Assembly: GCA_910585665.1 (NCBI GenBank)
Contig: CAJUFI010000002.1
Location: 62,001 to 126,000 of the forward strand
Origin: an uncultured Acetatifactor sp.
GTDB taxonomy: Bacteria > Bacillota > Clostridia > Lachnospirales > Lachnospiraceae
Direction: 5' to 3'
Length of the DNA: 64,000 nucleotides
Shown one piece after another: positions 41,539-48,836 of this stretch (positions are counted from its first letter, which is position 1; each line of letters opens with the position of its first letter). Under the pieces are notes generated by a model that saw nothing but the letters and a program-made list of their open reading frames with translations, was not told the DNA's origin and did no database searches. The position numbers and the translations under genes are program-made.

Positions 41539-42905
41539 TGCTTCTCCCTCCTTAGCCATTCTGCCAACGTCTGCTGTTCTGTCCTTCCCTCGACAAGATC
41601 AGCCTCGTATGTCAGCTTGTAGCCGTTCTGCTTATCCTCGGCTCTGTTTACCAGTTTCATAATGCCCCGTACCTCTTTGTTTTCCGGGTACCGGGTAAGC
41701 ATTGCGGTACGCATCTTTGTGACCTTTTCCTTCTCGATATTATCCAGAAGAGAGTCCACAAACGCTCTATTCTGCGCCAGCATATAGCACAACCGCCCTA
41801 ACCGGTAGCTCTGATGCGGCACCTTCATCACATACCAGACAAAGACGGAATCTGCCGCCATCTTCGATATGCCAAATACTCCGGCCACATATCCGTCAAT
41901 CAGCAATGCTCTGTTGTATGTGGCTGAGGAACCGACAAAATTATGCGTCCACAGCACACGGTAATACTGCGCTTGTGCTGTCTTGATCGGGATAATCTGT
42001 ACCTTGCTGTCCTCCTTGATTTCGTAATCCCTCGGTAGCATACTGCAGTCCAGCGGCTCCAGCTTGCTTTCGGAAGGACGCTTAATCTTCTTTCCGTTGG
42101 CAAGGGCTGTAGCCTCTTCCTCCCGGTTCGTAGTGATGTAGGCGTTCAAGTCTGCCCTGGTTCCCGGCCTGCCGAATATCGTATATCCGACCGCCTCACC
42201 GACTTTTTTCTCCTGATAGCAGAGAACCAGCGCCTTTGCACCCATGCACAAATCGTAGAACTGCTGGTGTCCTGTCTCTGGATCGAACAGCTGATATTCC
42301 GGTTCCTTCCATGTCATTTTTCCCTGCGTGTCATAAAACTTCTCATAGCCGGAGAAGTATGTCGGGGGATTGGCAATAACCAGTGCATGGGGATCATCCA
42401 GTACCTCTTCCAGATGCACCCACATATCCAGAGGACGGTAACTCATTCCTTTCAGCAGATTCCGGATCACTTCTATCTGTTGGTTGATGCTTTCAATATG
42501 TTCTGACCGTCTGAGGCGTAAATCTGTGAGCATCTGATAGAAATAATCATTGCCTGCGTTCTTTGAAGTACGGAGGTATAGCTGAGCATACAATGCGGTT
42601 GCAGGGTCCAGAAGCTCCGAATCCTCAAATCCTTGTGCATGGATTTCCAGAGGCTCCAACGACTGTCCGGTAATCGCATACCCCAGCACCGTTGACATCA
42701 TATTGACATCGCTGGTTTCAATCTGCTCTGCCCTAAACCCATTCTGCACCGCCAGATTTGCCATAGCAAATGTCCCGGCACACGGCTCGACAAATCTGGT
42801 ATATCCTGACTGTGCCGCTGTTTCTATCAGCTTCACAAGAAAGCGCTGCTCCGGTGTTCCCAGGCATCCCAAGAACATTGCGCCTGGATTCATGAAAAAA
42901 GCCAT
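41505..42905 (-). CDS. Putative DNA methyltransferase fused to a Mom-like domain
   Basis: 466 aa from the ATG at 42905 (AAGGAG upstream). The N-terminal half resembles a Rossmann adenine methyltransferase: FVEPCAGTFAMA near 38 and a motif IV NPPT at 179-182 (VIANPPTYFSGYEKF). The C-terminal half (from ~315) resembles Mom/GNAT-type proteins: LIDGYVAGVFGISKM, YRLGRLCYMLAQNRAF and LTRYPENKEVRGIMKL. Phage Mu Mom modifies adenine with a carbamoylmethyl group, so this fusion may make a hypermodified base or simply methylate. Assignment of the C-terminal half is an inference from recalled motifs. Confidence 0.6.
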   Translation of the reverse strand: MAFFMNPGAMFLGCLGTPEQRFLVKLIETAAQSGYTRFVEPCAGTFAMANLAVQNGFRAEQIETSDVNMMSTVLGYAITGQSLEPLEIHAQGFEDSELLDPATALYAQLYLRTSKNAGNDYFYQMLTDLRLRRSEHIESINQQIEVIRNLLKGMSYRPLDMWVHLEEVLDDPHALVIANPPTYFSGYEKFYDTQGKMTWKEPEYQLFDPETGHQQFYDLCMGAKALVLCYQEKKVGEAVGYTIFGRPGTRADLNAYITTNREEEATALANGKKIKRPSESKLEPLDCSMLPRDYEIKEDSKVQIIPIKTAQAQYYRVLWTHNFVGSSATYNRALLIDGYVAGVFGISKMAADSVFVWYVMKVPHQSYRLGRLCYMLAQNRAFVDSLLDNIEKEKVTKMRTAMLTRYPENKEVRGIMKLVNRAEDKQNGYKLTYEADLVEGRTEQQTLAEWLRREKQWQKNRAKASK

Positions 42906-42940
42906 TCGCCTATCACTCCTTCCCTTTTTTGTTAAATCTA

Positions 42941-42998
42941 AACAAAAACCGAGGCGGCTCCCCTGGTATAACCCCGGAGATTTTTGATACCGCCTCGG
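42941..42998 (-). terminator. Terminator/attenuator before the methyltransferase gene
   Basis: CCGAGGCGG (42949-42957) pairs with CCGCCTCGG (42990-42998); on the minus strand the stem is followed by TTTTTGTTTAG. It lies 36 nt before the ATG of the methyltransferase gene and after the terminator at 43009-43041, so the late operon must be read through two terminators or use an unseen promoter. Confidence 0.65.
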
Positions 42999-43008
42999 CA
43001 TATTGCAC

Positions 43009-43041
43009 AAAAAAGGCACCGTACTCACTGAATACGATGCC
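43009..43041 (-). terminator. Rho-independent terminator downstream of the DUF488 gene
   Basis: On the minus strand GGCATCGTA and TACGGTGCC (43041-43033 and 43023-43015) form an almost perfect 9-bp stem, followed by six T (43014-43009). It is placed after the cloverleaf-like element and the stop of the DUF488 gene. Confidence 0.75.
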
Positions 43042-43049
43042 GTTGTTTT

Positions 43050-43119
43050 TGGACCGGAACCCTGCAATGAACAGGAACTCTCCCCTGGGAGGGGAACGTG
43101 TTGCTTACACCAGTTCCGG
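43050..43119 (-). ncRNA. Cloverleaf-like structured RNA element
   Basis: A 70-nt minus-strand element. The outer stem is CCGGAAC/GTTCCGG (7 bp). Inside are three arms: GTGT-AAGCA-ACAC, TTCCC-CTCCCAG-GGGAG (7-nt loop with U33, anticodon position CCC), and CCTG-TTCATTG-CAGG (7-nt loop). It ends with T and then CCA. This is tRNA-like in layout, but the D-loop is only five bases and the T-loop lacks A58, so it may not be a working tRNA. It lies just after the DUF488 gene and before two terminators. A structural or antitermination role is possible. Confidence 0.4.
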
Positions 43120-43127
43120 ATGATATG

Positions 43128-43628
43128 TTAAAAACCCGCCATACCGAATAAACTCATTTGCTGGTAGCCGTTATCTTCTTTCACTACCGCTTTTGCAGGC
43201 TGCTTATTGTCTGCTTTCTTTTTCTTCTCCTTTGGCGGCGTCGGATCGGGCAACTCCTTGATTGCTTCTCCCGTATTCTCAGCCCACCATTCTGCAAAGA
43301 CTGTTCTGTGGCACCAATCTTCCGGTACCCTTACATCTTCATAGCACAGCAGAACCAGGTCTTTTCCTTCGCTCTGTGCTTTTTGCTCCAGGCGCTTAAC
43401 CATGCTGATGATTCTCTCTGTGCCGATCCCTTCCAGCTTGCCGTAATATGCAGGCTTGAAACTCTCCAAATCCATATTCAGCATATATCCCTTTGGAGCC
43501 AGGGAATAGCACTGCTCTTTCAGCGCATATCCCAGGGGGAACTTCGGCTGTCCTATGCTGATTCCCACCGGATAATACTTATCATTCAACAGCTCTTTGT
43601 TGCTGTATCTGCTTACCCATATTGCCAT
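43128..43628 (-). CDS. DUF488 family protein
   Basis: 166 aa from the ATG at 43628 (AAGGAG 8 nt upstream). Contains LVLLCYEDVRVPEDWCHR, the DUF488 hallmark, and WVSRYSNKELLNDKYYPVG at the start. DUF488 proteins are often found near DNA modification genes and have been suggested to be nucleic-acid-related enzymes. Its own promoter is at about 43665. It is the first gene after the late regulator. Confidence 0.75.
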   Translation of the reverse strand: MAIWVSRYSNKELLNDKYYPVGISIGQPKFPLGYALKEQCYSLAPKGYMLNMDLESFKPAYYGKLEGIGTERIISMVKRLEQKAQSEGKDLVLLCYEDVRVPEDWCHRTVFAEWWAENTGEAIKELPDPTPPKEKKKKADNKQPAKAVVKEDNGYQQMSLFGMAGF

Positions 43629-43664
43629 CTTAATCACTCCTTCAGACTGTATTTCCATAGTTTA

Positions 43665-43685
43665 ATTATACTATACGGACGGTCC
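43665..43685 (-). promoter_or_regulatory. Likely activated late promoter with palindrome at -30
   Basis: The minus-strand -10 is TATAAT (43670-43665), 37 nt before the DUF488 start, preceded by TATAG, but no -35 consensus exists. Instead a 9-bp palindrome, GGACGGTCC (43677-43685), lies just upstream. This layout fits a promoter needing an activator, such as the ArpU-like protein encoded 230 nt upstream. Confidence 0.6.
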
Positions 43686-43742
43686 TAAGTACATTGAAAT
43701 ACCCTTATTTAACCGATTGTTAACAATTCCTCCGGGCTTTGT

Positions 43743-43762
43743 GGCGGGCCTTTCGACCCGCC
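43743..43762. other. GC-rich hairpin in the intergenic region upstream of the late promoter
   Basis: GGCGGG (43743-43748) pairs with CCCGCC (43757-43762) over a short loop. No U run follows on either strand. The surrounding 43629-43913 region has no gene; a second stem, CTCCCTG with CAGGGAG (about 43878-43906), lies near its right end. Confidence 0.4.
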
Positions 43763-43913
43763 CTGCTGCCTGTTTGGGAAGAAAAACAACTGGCTATTTT
43801 TTAGGGGTGACATATGGGCTTATTGGCTGATACCATATTATCATTGAGAATTTCTAATGTAAACCTACTCTTTTTCTCCCTGCCTTTCATATAGCCACAG
43901 GGAGCGTTCAAAA

Positions 43914-44498
43914 TCATATCCCAAGCAAGTAAACAGCCACTATTCCACAAGCTATCCCTAAGTCCTTGTAGACCGTCTTATCGCTTACATTTTCTACTTC
44001 CGAAATCTCCTGCACCGAATACTGCTTTTCCTCCAGATACATCATGCTAAGCTCCCTATATCGGCGCTTCGCCTCTTCACTTCCGGACTTTTCGCACTCT
44101 TCCCGGTACATTTCCGTTGCTTTTTCTATGCGGTAGATGCAGTATAAATCCTCCTGCCTCCGCTTCTCTTCATCCTTAATCGTCCTCTCGGACCGGCTTA
44201 CCGTTTCCCTTACACTTCCCATGAGGTCCTGTATGAACTTCCATCGGAGTTCAATCTGCTCTTCCTCCGTAAACTCCGCCTCGTCCGACAGTGTAGCCTT
44301 AATTCGCCGATACGAGCTGAGCATCTTTTTCGTTTTCTTGACCTTATTCTCTTCCCTTGCCCGTTTCTTATCCGACTTGACCTGCTCCGCCCGGAACCGT
44401 TTTACTGCCTCTTCCCCTGCTACTGCAGCAATCTGGTTGATCTGCTCCTGTGTCAGAACATACATAGGGATTTTACTTTCAGTCCTATCCGTTGCCAT
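43914..44498 (-). CDS. ArpU/RinA-like late transcription regulator
   Basis: 194 aa, highly charged and helical. The C-terminal 45 residues read YSVQEISEVENVSDKTVYKD, a helix-turn-helix as in ArpU/RinA/sigma-like late regulators of Gram-positive phages. It lies between the early and late gene blocks, the usual position for such a regulator. The body is a coiled-coil-like helix rich in Lys and Glu. An antisense RNA promoter lies in its leader (44518-44546). Confidence 0.75.
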   Translation of the reverse strand: MATDRTESKIPMYVLTQEQINQIAAVAGEEAVKRFRAEQVKSDKKRAREENKVKKTKKMLSSYRRIKATLSDEAEFTEEEQIELRWKFIQDLMGSVRETVSRSERTIKDEEKRRQEDLYCIYRIEKATEMYREECEKSGSEEAKRRYRELSMMYLEEKQYSVQEISEVENVSDKTVYKDLGIACGIVAVYLLGI

Positions 44499-44517
44499 AA
44501 TGTCGCCTCCTTAATTC

Positions 44518-44546
44518 TTGACTTCCTCGCAAATGCGAGTTATGCT
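44518..44546 (+). promoter_or_regulatory. Repressor-controlled promoter on the plus strand
   Basis: TTGACT (44518-44523), 17 bp, TATGCT (44541-44546), with the near-palindromic operator CTCGCAAATGCGAG (44526-44539) in the spacer. This is the same design as the promoters at 330 and 9141. The transcript should start near 44552 and meet a terminator at 44561-44593. Confidence 0.65.
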
Positions 44547-44551
44547 CATAT

Positions 44552-44593
44552 TGGTGGTTGAGTCGTCTCGAAAGGGGCGGCTTTTCTTTTTTA
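44552..44593 (+). ncRNA. Candidate ~40-nt antisense RNA
   Basis: The interval from the predicted start to the terminator holds only about ten bases before the stem AGTCGTCTC-GAAA-GGGGCGGCT and a run of U. It is transcribed against the leader of the ArpU-like regulator gene, so it could block its translation or transcription while the prophage repressor is absent or low. The RNA itself is inferred; only the promoter, operator and terminator are seen. Confidence 0.5.
44561..44593 (+). terminator. Strong terminator with GAAA tetraloop, plus strand
   Basis: AGTCGTCTC (44561-44569) and GGGGCGGCT (44574-44582) form a 9-bp stem including G-U pairs, capped by the tetraloop GAAA, followed by TTTTCTTTTTT (44583-44593). 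It is unambiguous on the plus strand; on the minus strand no U run follows. Confidence 0.85.
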
Positions 44594-44848
44594 CCTGCGC
44601 CTTTTCGTGCAGGTGGCGAAGTGCGATATGTAGCCGGTACCTTCTGCCTCGCTACTGTTTACCCTGTCTGCCGCTACTACTTCTCCGGCATAGGTAACGA
44701 TTCTCTCAGTTGCTTTCTTTCCGGCCTCCGGTCTGCGGTAGCTTATCATGGTAGGGTCCACCGGCATATTCTTTCCTGCCTTTGTCCTGATCCACATAAT
44801 TTGCTTTCCGCAACTCTTGCACACTCCAAACGGATTCGCTGACCTCAT
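44591..44848 (-). CDS. Zinc-ribbon-like hypothetical protein, 85 aa
   Basis: Begins MRSANPFGVCKSCGKQIMWI; the CKSC knuckle plus a later CTKRRR ending (FATCTKRRR) suggest a metal site. Phage zinc-ribbon proteins of this sort are common between early and late regions. GGAG lies 9 nt before the ATG. Function unknown. Confidence 0.7.
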   Translation of the reverse strand: MRSANPFGVCKSCGKQIMWIRTKAGKNMPVDPTMISYRRPEAGKKATERIVTYAGEVVAADRVNSSEAEGTGYISHFATCTKRRR

Positions 44849-44870
44849 GGGTTCTTTCTCCTTTCCGATG

Positions 44871-45068
44871 TCAGGCTTTCTTTTCCAGACATCTGCACTT
44901 ATATGTAGAACGCATATCGAATGTAGGTTTCTCCTTACATTTCTTACGCTTTACATCTTCCTCAGACAGCCACACTTCATGCAATCTACACCAATACTTC
45001 GGGGATTTGCAGATTCTATTATTCAATCCCATCCGTGGATTTCTGCTGTCTGCTTTCTGGTATCGCAT
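44871..45068 (-). CDS. Hypothetical cysteine-containing protein, 65 aa
   Basis: Begins MRYQKADSRNPRMGLNNRIC and contains CRLHEVWLSEEDVKRKKC and CRCLEKK at the end, giving several scattered Cys residues that may bind a metal. GGAGG lies upstream of the ATG. Not recognised. Confidence 0.6.
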   Translation of the reverse strand: MRYQKADSRNPRMGLNNRICKSPKYWCRLHEVWLSEEDVKRKKCKEKPTFDMRSTYKCRCLEKKA

Positions 45069-45082
45069 TTTATCATCCTCCG

Positions 45083-45916
45083 TTACTTATTTCCCTTTAA
45101 TCCATCCGGAAACTCCTGAATCAATGGCTCTCCCCATATCTCCGAAAGGCTGGATTTCATGAATATCGGGATTTCGTATTTCCGGCACTCTTCCAGTAGA
45201 TTTTCTATCCATACTCTCTCCGGCACCACCTTATTCTTCCTTCTCCCTGTCTCTGCTCCTACAATTATCCAGTCCGGCTTCGCCATGACTGTATCTAACT
45301 GCCACAAATCCTCCAGAATCGGCTCCATTGACAGAAACCAGTGAATCCCTTCTCTGTCACCAAACCAGGCATATCTGTCATTGGAATTTGTCACGCTACT
45401 GCCAAACCAGAAATTATCTGTCCGTGTAATCTTCCCGGATTTTTTCAGTTCGATATATCTCTCCGGATTCTTCGTCAAGAACAGGTAATTATGCTGAGGG
45501 GCTTTCCTGCAGGCATCAAATACCGCCTCTATCCAGCTGTCTGGTACCCATTTCCCGAATAAATCTGCCATTGAGCAGACAAAGATATTTCTGCCTGTCT
45601 TATTTGCATAATCTTCCAGCTTGTATCTGTGGAAAGTCGGGGCAAACCCAAACGGATACGGCGTCACCTTGCCATTGTACGGTTCAAACGGCTCCGGCTT
45701 TCCTCCTGTCGTCAGTGGATATTTCGTTTCATACACACCTTTTGATACCTCAAAAGTTTCTGCATCGAGCCAGAATCCAGTACCCGCCTCTCTCAAATCA
45801 CCCTTTCCCCGGAACCGCTCTGCTATTCCCCTGGCGTAGCAATACTCACAGCCATGCAGACAGCCCGTGACCGGATTCCAACTGCTATCACACCAGTCAA
45901 TCTTCGTCTTATCCAT
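45083..45916 (-). CDS. DUF5131 family protein (phage Gp37/Gp68-like, radical-SAM-like)
   Basis: 277 aa. The motif C-L-H-G-C-E-Y-C at residues 19-26 is a CxxxCxxC arrangement that would bind a 4Fe-4S cluster. Other conserved segments: YLFLTKNPERY, WFGSSVTN, HWFLSMEPILEDLW and DWIIVGAETG. The family is typical of phages and is believed to be a radical-SAM-type enzyme; the substrate is unknown. Its place near DUF488 and the methyltransferase suggests base modification, an inference. Confidence 0.85.
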   Translation of the reverse strand: MDKTKIDWCDSSWNPVTGCLHGCEYCYARGIAERFRGKGDLREAGTGFWLDAETFEVSKGVYETKYPLTTGGKPEPFEPYNGKVTPYPFGFAPTFHRYKLEDYANKTGRNIFVCSMADLFGKWVPDSWIEAVFDACRKAPQHNYLFLTKNPERYIELKKSGKITRTDNFWFGSSVTNSNDRYAWFGDREGIHWFLSMEPILEDLWQLDTVMAKPDWIIVGAETGRRKNKVVPERVWIENLLEECRKYEIPIFMKSSLSEIWGEPLIQEFPDGLKGNK

Positions 45917-45922
45917 AAATTC

Positions 45923-46162
45923 TCACTCCTGCTTTTCCTCGACTTTGCCGACAATCTCTTTCAGCCGATCCTTAAACGCTTCGACCTCCGACTCCGGCAC
46001 ATCAACCATTGTTATGATCCCCTTCGGTGCCTCCGCTCCGGGAGAATCCGGTTCTCTCACAACCACTATATCCCCTACCTCAACCTTTGCTTTGCTGATG
46101 TAGGAATATTCACGCCCCTGCGGCTTTCCGTCTCTCAAAAATCTCAGCTTCACTAAATTCAT
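45923..46162 (-). CDS. Hypothetical small beta-rich protein, 79 aa
   Basis: The ATG at 46162 (MNLVKLRFLRDGKPQGREYS) has AAGGAG 9 nt upstream. The core KVEVGDIVVVREPDSPG and a C-terminal helix fit a small KOW/SH3-like fold. Not recognised. Confidence 0.65.
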   Translation of the reverse strand: MNLVKLRFLRDGKPQGREYSYISKAKVEVGDIVVVREPDSPGAEAPKGIITMVDVPESEVEAFKDRLKEIVGKVEEKQE

Positions 46163-46164
46163 AA

Positions 46165-46470
46165 TCATTTTCTCCTTCCACGTTCTATGTCCTGTAATTC
46201 CTCAATCGTCACTAACCTGCAGTCCGGCAGCATAATTAACGGTTCTCCCAATACTACCCGCCTGCCCTCTATCCTCATTCTCGGATAACTCACAATTACC
46301 TTACATTCCTGAGCTACCTGGTATGAGGAATCAGAAATAATCTTCCTGATGCGCTTCTGGTCTGCCTGGGAAGTCTGCCTCCCGTTTATCGGAATCTTTC
46401 CAAACTCCCTATCCATTGCGTTCTGCTCTTTGAATATTCGCTCATACACATATATAAAACCTCGTGCCAC
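46165..46470 (-). CDS. Hypothetical protein, 101 aa (GTG start)
   Basis: Starts at a GTG (46470) with AAGGAG 8 nt upstream. A basic protein with IRKIISDSSYQVAQECKVIV near the middle. Not a family I can name. Confidence 0.6.
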   Translation of the reverse strand: MARGFIYVYERIFKEQNAMDREFGKIPINGRQTSQADQKRIRKIISDSSYQVAQECKVIVSYPRMRIEGRRVVLGEPLIMLPDCRLVTIEELQDIERGRRK

Positions 46471-46482
46471 GCCAATCACTCC

Positions 46483-46680
46483 TTACTTTGCTGTCAACTC
46501 CGCATATTCATTCATTATTTTTTGTATTACACATGACGAACACTCTGATCCGCAATCTGCACCGCACGGAAGGTCTATATCGTCTATCTGACTTTCTCCA
46601 CCGCTTGTAGCCGGATTAGTAAAGCTGCAACATTCTTCCGGAACATAATTTCCATCATCGAGTTTTGCCATTTTTACCAT
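46483..46680 (-). CDS. Cysteine-rich small protein, 65 aa
   Basis: The ATG at 46680 (MVKMAKLDDGNYVPEECCSF) follows AGGAGG by 10 nt. Contains eight Cys-related positions including CGADCGSECSSC, so it probably binds metal. The upstream ORF extension would overlap the next gene and is dismissed. Unknown function. Confidence 0.65.
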   Translation of the reverse strand: MVKMAKLDDGNYVPEECCSFTNPATSGGESQIDDIDLPCGADCGSECSSCVIQKIMNEYAELTAK

Positions 46681-46687
46681 TGATTTG

Positions 46688-46999
46688 TTACCTCCTGTTG
46701 GCTTTCTTAATCCTCTCAATCTCCGTAAGGGCCGGCTTATTGACACATTTCTCCATGCCCTCTGCCAGCTCCTTTGCTCCCGGATTGCCTCTCTCCACTT
46801 CGTCTGCAAGGTGCCGCAGGACCAGCACAATCAGTCCTGCGTCTGCCTTTGCATAGGGAGATATGGCATTGATAATTTTCTCGGAGTAGTGCTGCAGACC
46901 TCTCTCAATCAGCCTCATAGCCTCCGGCGTCTTGCCTTCTGCAATCAGCTTATTGCCCCGGTCAACGTAACTGCTCATTCTTACTTTCCCAAATGCCAT
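46688..46999 (-). CDS. Hypothetical helical protein, 103 aa
   Basis: Begins MAFGKVRMSSYVDRGNKLIA; helical throughout, without motif. AGGAGG lies 5 nt before the ATG. Confidence 0.65.
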   Translation of the reverse strand: MAFGKVRMSSYVDRGNKLIAEGKTPEAMRLIERGLQHYSEKIINAISPYAKADAGLIVLVLRHLADEVERGNPGAKELAEGMEKCVNKPALTEIERIKKANRR

Positions 47000-47008
47000 A
47001 GCTGCCTC

Positions 47009-47689
47009 CTATTCCTCTGAATCGTCCTCCGGTTCCTCGTATCCATATCCATCCTCAGAATCATCCGGGCCTAAAAGCTCGTCTGTAATATCGTCCAGCT
47101 CTTCCTCCTGCCCCTCTTCTGATTCTCCCTCCGGCTCTCCTTCTGCCGCTTCTCCCGGATTAGTTTCTGTCGCATCCACTTCTCTAAATTCTCCGTCAAT
47201 TACCTCGCTCTCGGCATCCGGGCCAGGAAGCCCCAGGATTGTTCTGCCCTCAATGGCATTTGAACCGGCAGAATCTTCGTCAGCCTTCTGTTCGTTGTCT
47301 TGCTGCTGAAAGTCCGAATCGAAGATACTTCTCTGTGCCGTATTTGCAATCGGCACCAGCTTAAATACTCCGGTATCTTCATCCATCACCAGCTCCATCT
47401 CATTGTTGAAAGAACCAGATTTCTCGTCATTGATCTTTACAACAGATGTCACTTTATGCTTGAACTGCGGCTTGCTGACCTCCCTTGACTCTCCCTTGAT
47501 GTCCGGATCATAATTCGGGATAAACTCCTTTACCATAGTGACATCGATTTTCAGAGTCATACTGCCCTCGTCCGAACCTTTTTCCTGCATATTACCGATC
47601 AGGCGCTGGAGGACGAAATTCATATCCTTTTTCATTTCCTCAAACGTGTCGCTGTCAAAATCCAGCTTCTTTTCAAATTCATCACTCAT
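47009..47689 (-). CDS. Hypothetical acidic protein, 226 aa
   Basis: An ordered N-terminal region (KMDF-like QRLIGNMQEKG and TLKIDVTMVKEFIPNYDP) and a long, strongly acidic tail with many Glu/Asp/Gly repeats (EEGQEEELDDITDELLG). Coupled by an ATGA overlap to the DUF1351 gene. Possibly a nucleic-acid mimic or recombination factor; not assigned. Confidence 0.65.
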   Translation of the reverse strand: MSDEFEKKLDFDSDTFEEMKKDMNFVLQRLIGNMQEKGSDEGSMTLKIDVTMVKEFIPNYDPDIKGESREVSKPQFKHKVTSVVKINDEKSGSFNNEMELVMDEDTGVFKLVPIANTAQRSIFDSDFQQQDNEQKADEDSAGSNAIEGRTILGLPGPDAESEVIDGEFREVDATETNPGEAAEGEPEGESEEGQEEELDDITDELLGPDDSEDGYGYEEPEDDSEE

Positions 47690-48825
47690 GCCTTGATCCT
47701 CCCGTATTCAATATTATTTTCGTTCATAAACTGAATCAGTGCCTCCAGCTGCCCTCTGGTTCCCTTTGCATAGAATCTTGTCTGGTACCGCTTTTCCTGA
47801 GCCTTCGGCTGTTCAGATGCCTGCTGCTGAGTAAAGGGATCGACTGCCGCCATAGGTCCCTGCGTTCCGTTTTCTGTGCCATTTGATACGTTTTTAGCCG
47901 GTTCCGTTCCGTTTTCAGGGCTTTCGATCACATTTTGAGGCTGTTCTGTAACGCTTTCCGGCTGTTTGCTTACAGATTCCTGTTCCGCTCTCAGCTGAGC
48001 CTCCCTTGCTTTCCTCTGCTCTTCGGCCAGCCGCTCTCTTTCTTCTGCCGCTTTTTTTCGTTCCTCTGCCAGCCGCTTTCTCTCCGCCTCTTCCTCGGCC
48101 TTACGCCTCTTCTCCGCCTCCAGCTTTTCTTCCAAATCAGACAGCCGCTTATTCTCTGCCAATGCTTTGCTGAGGTCAAGCGTCTTGATATAGACATCCT
48201 TTGCGTTCAGCTTATACTTGCTCTCCAGGCTGTCGATTGTTTCCAGATCAGTACGGACTTTCTCAACCTTTGACTTGATATCCGCCTGCGCCGTAGCCAG
48301 CTTGTAGGTCTGGTTCAGGTACCGGCTGTCAAATACCTTGTCAAACGGAAGAACAGACTCCAAATCCCCGATCACTTCATCGTAGGATGCTCTGATTTTT
48401 GCCTTCTTTTCTTCCTTCTGCTGATCCTCGAAAGCCTTTACCTGCTTATCAATGATTCCTACCGGCTCCTGGATCAGTGCCAGAATCTCCTTCAGTTCCG
48501 CCTCGAACACATTGTAAGGCTCGTTGATAATCTTCTTGACAATCTTCCGGCGATCCTCGATGTCCTTTATCAGCCCATTCAGCTCTGCTCTGTCCTTCTT
48601 GGCCTGCTGCATACTGTCCTCGGTATAGACCACATTCTCATAGCTGGCCATTTTCTGACGGACTGCCGCCTCCAGTTCCTCCTTGTTCCACTTAATTACT
48701 CGGAGAAAACCGTCCTCCGTAGGATTGATAAGACGGAACTCCATTTTTGCAGGCTGTGTCACTGCTACCTCATTCACAACTTCTGCCTCCACCGTTTCCG
48801 GCGCTGTTTTCTTCCTTCCTGCCAT
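47686..48825 (-). CDS. DUF1351 family protein
   Basis: 379 aa. The central region shows the DUF1351 pattern: YTEDSMQQAKKDRAELNGLI, IINEPYNVFEAELKEILALI and a coiled-coil stretch of about 60 residues rich in Arg/Glu/Lys (from ~235). A C-terminal domain (PMAAVDPFTQQQ then RYQTRFYAKGTRGQLEALIQ) follows. DUF1351 genes sit in phage replication/recombination blocks. Confidence 0.85.
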   Translation of the reverse strand: MAGRKKTAPETVEAEVVNEVAVTQPAKMEFRLINPTEDGFLRVIKWNKEELEAAVRQKMASYENVVYTEDSMQQAKKDRAELNGLIKDIEDRRKIVKKIINEPYNVFEAELKEILALIQEPVGIIDKQVKAFEDQQKEEKKAKIRASYDEVIGDLESVLPFDKVFDSRYLNQTYKLATAQADIKSKVEKVRTDLETIDSLESKYKLNAKDVYIKTLDLSKALAENKRLSDLEEKLEAEKRRKAEEEAERKRLAEERKKAAEERERLAEEQRKAREAQLRAEQESVSKQPESVTEQPQNVIESPENGTEPAKNVSNGTENGTQGPMAAVDPFTQQQASEQPKAQEKRYQTRFYAKGTRGQLEALIQFMNENNIEYGRIKA

Positions 48826-48836
48826 CTGTCTACCTC

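Noticed and set aside
46681..46830. N-terminal extension of the Cys-rich 65-aa gene to 46830
   Set aside because: It would overlap the upstream 103-aa gene by ~140 nt, and the ATG at 46680 has a good ribosome binding site.
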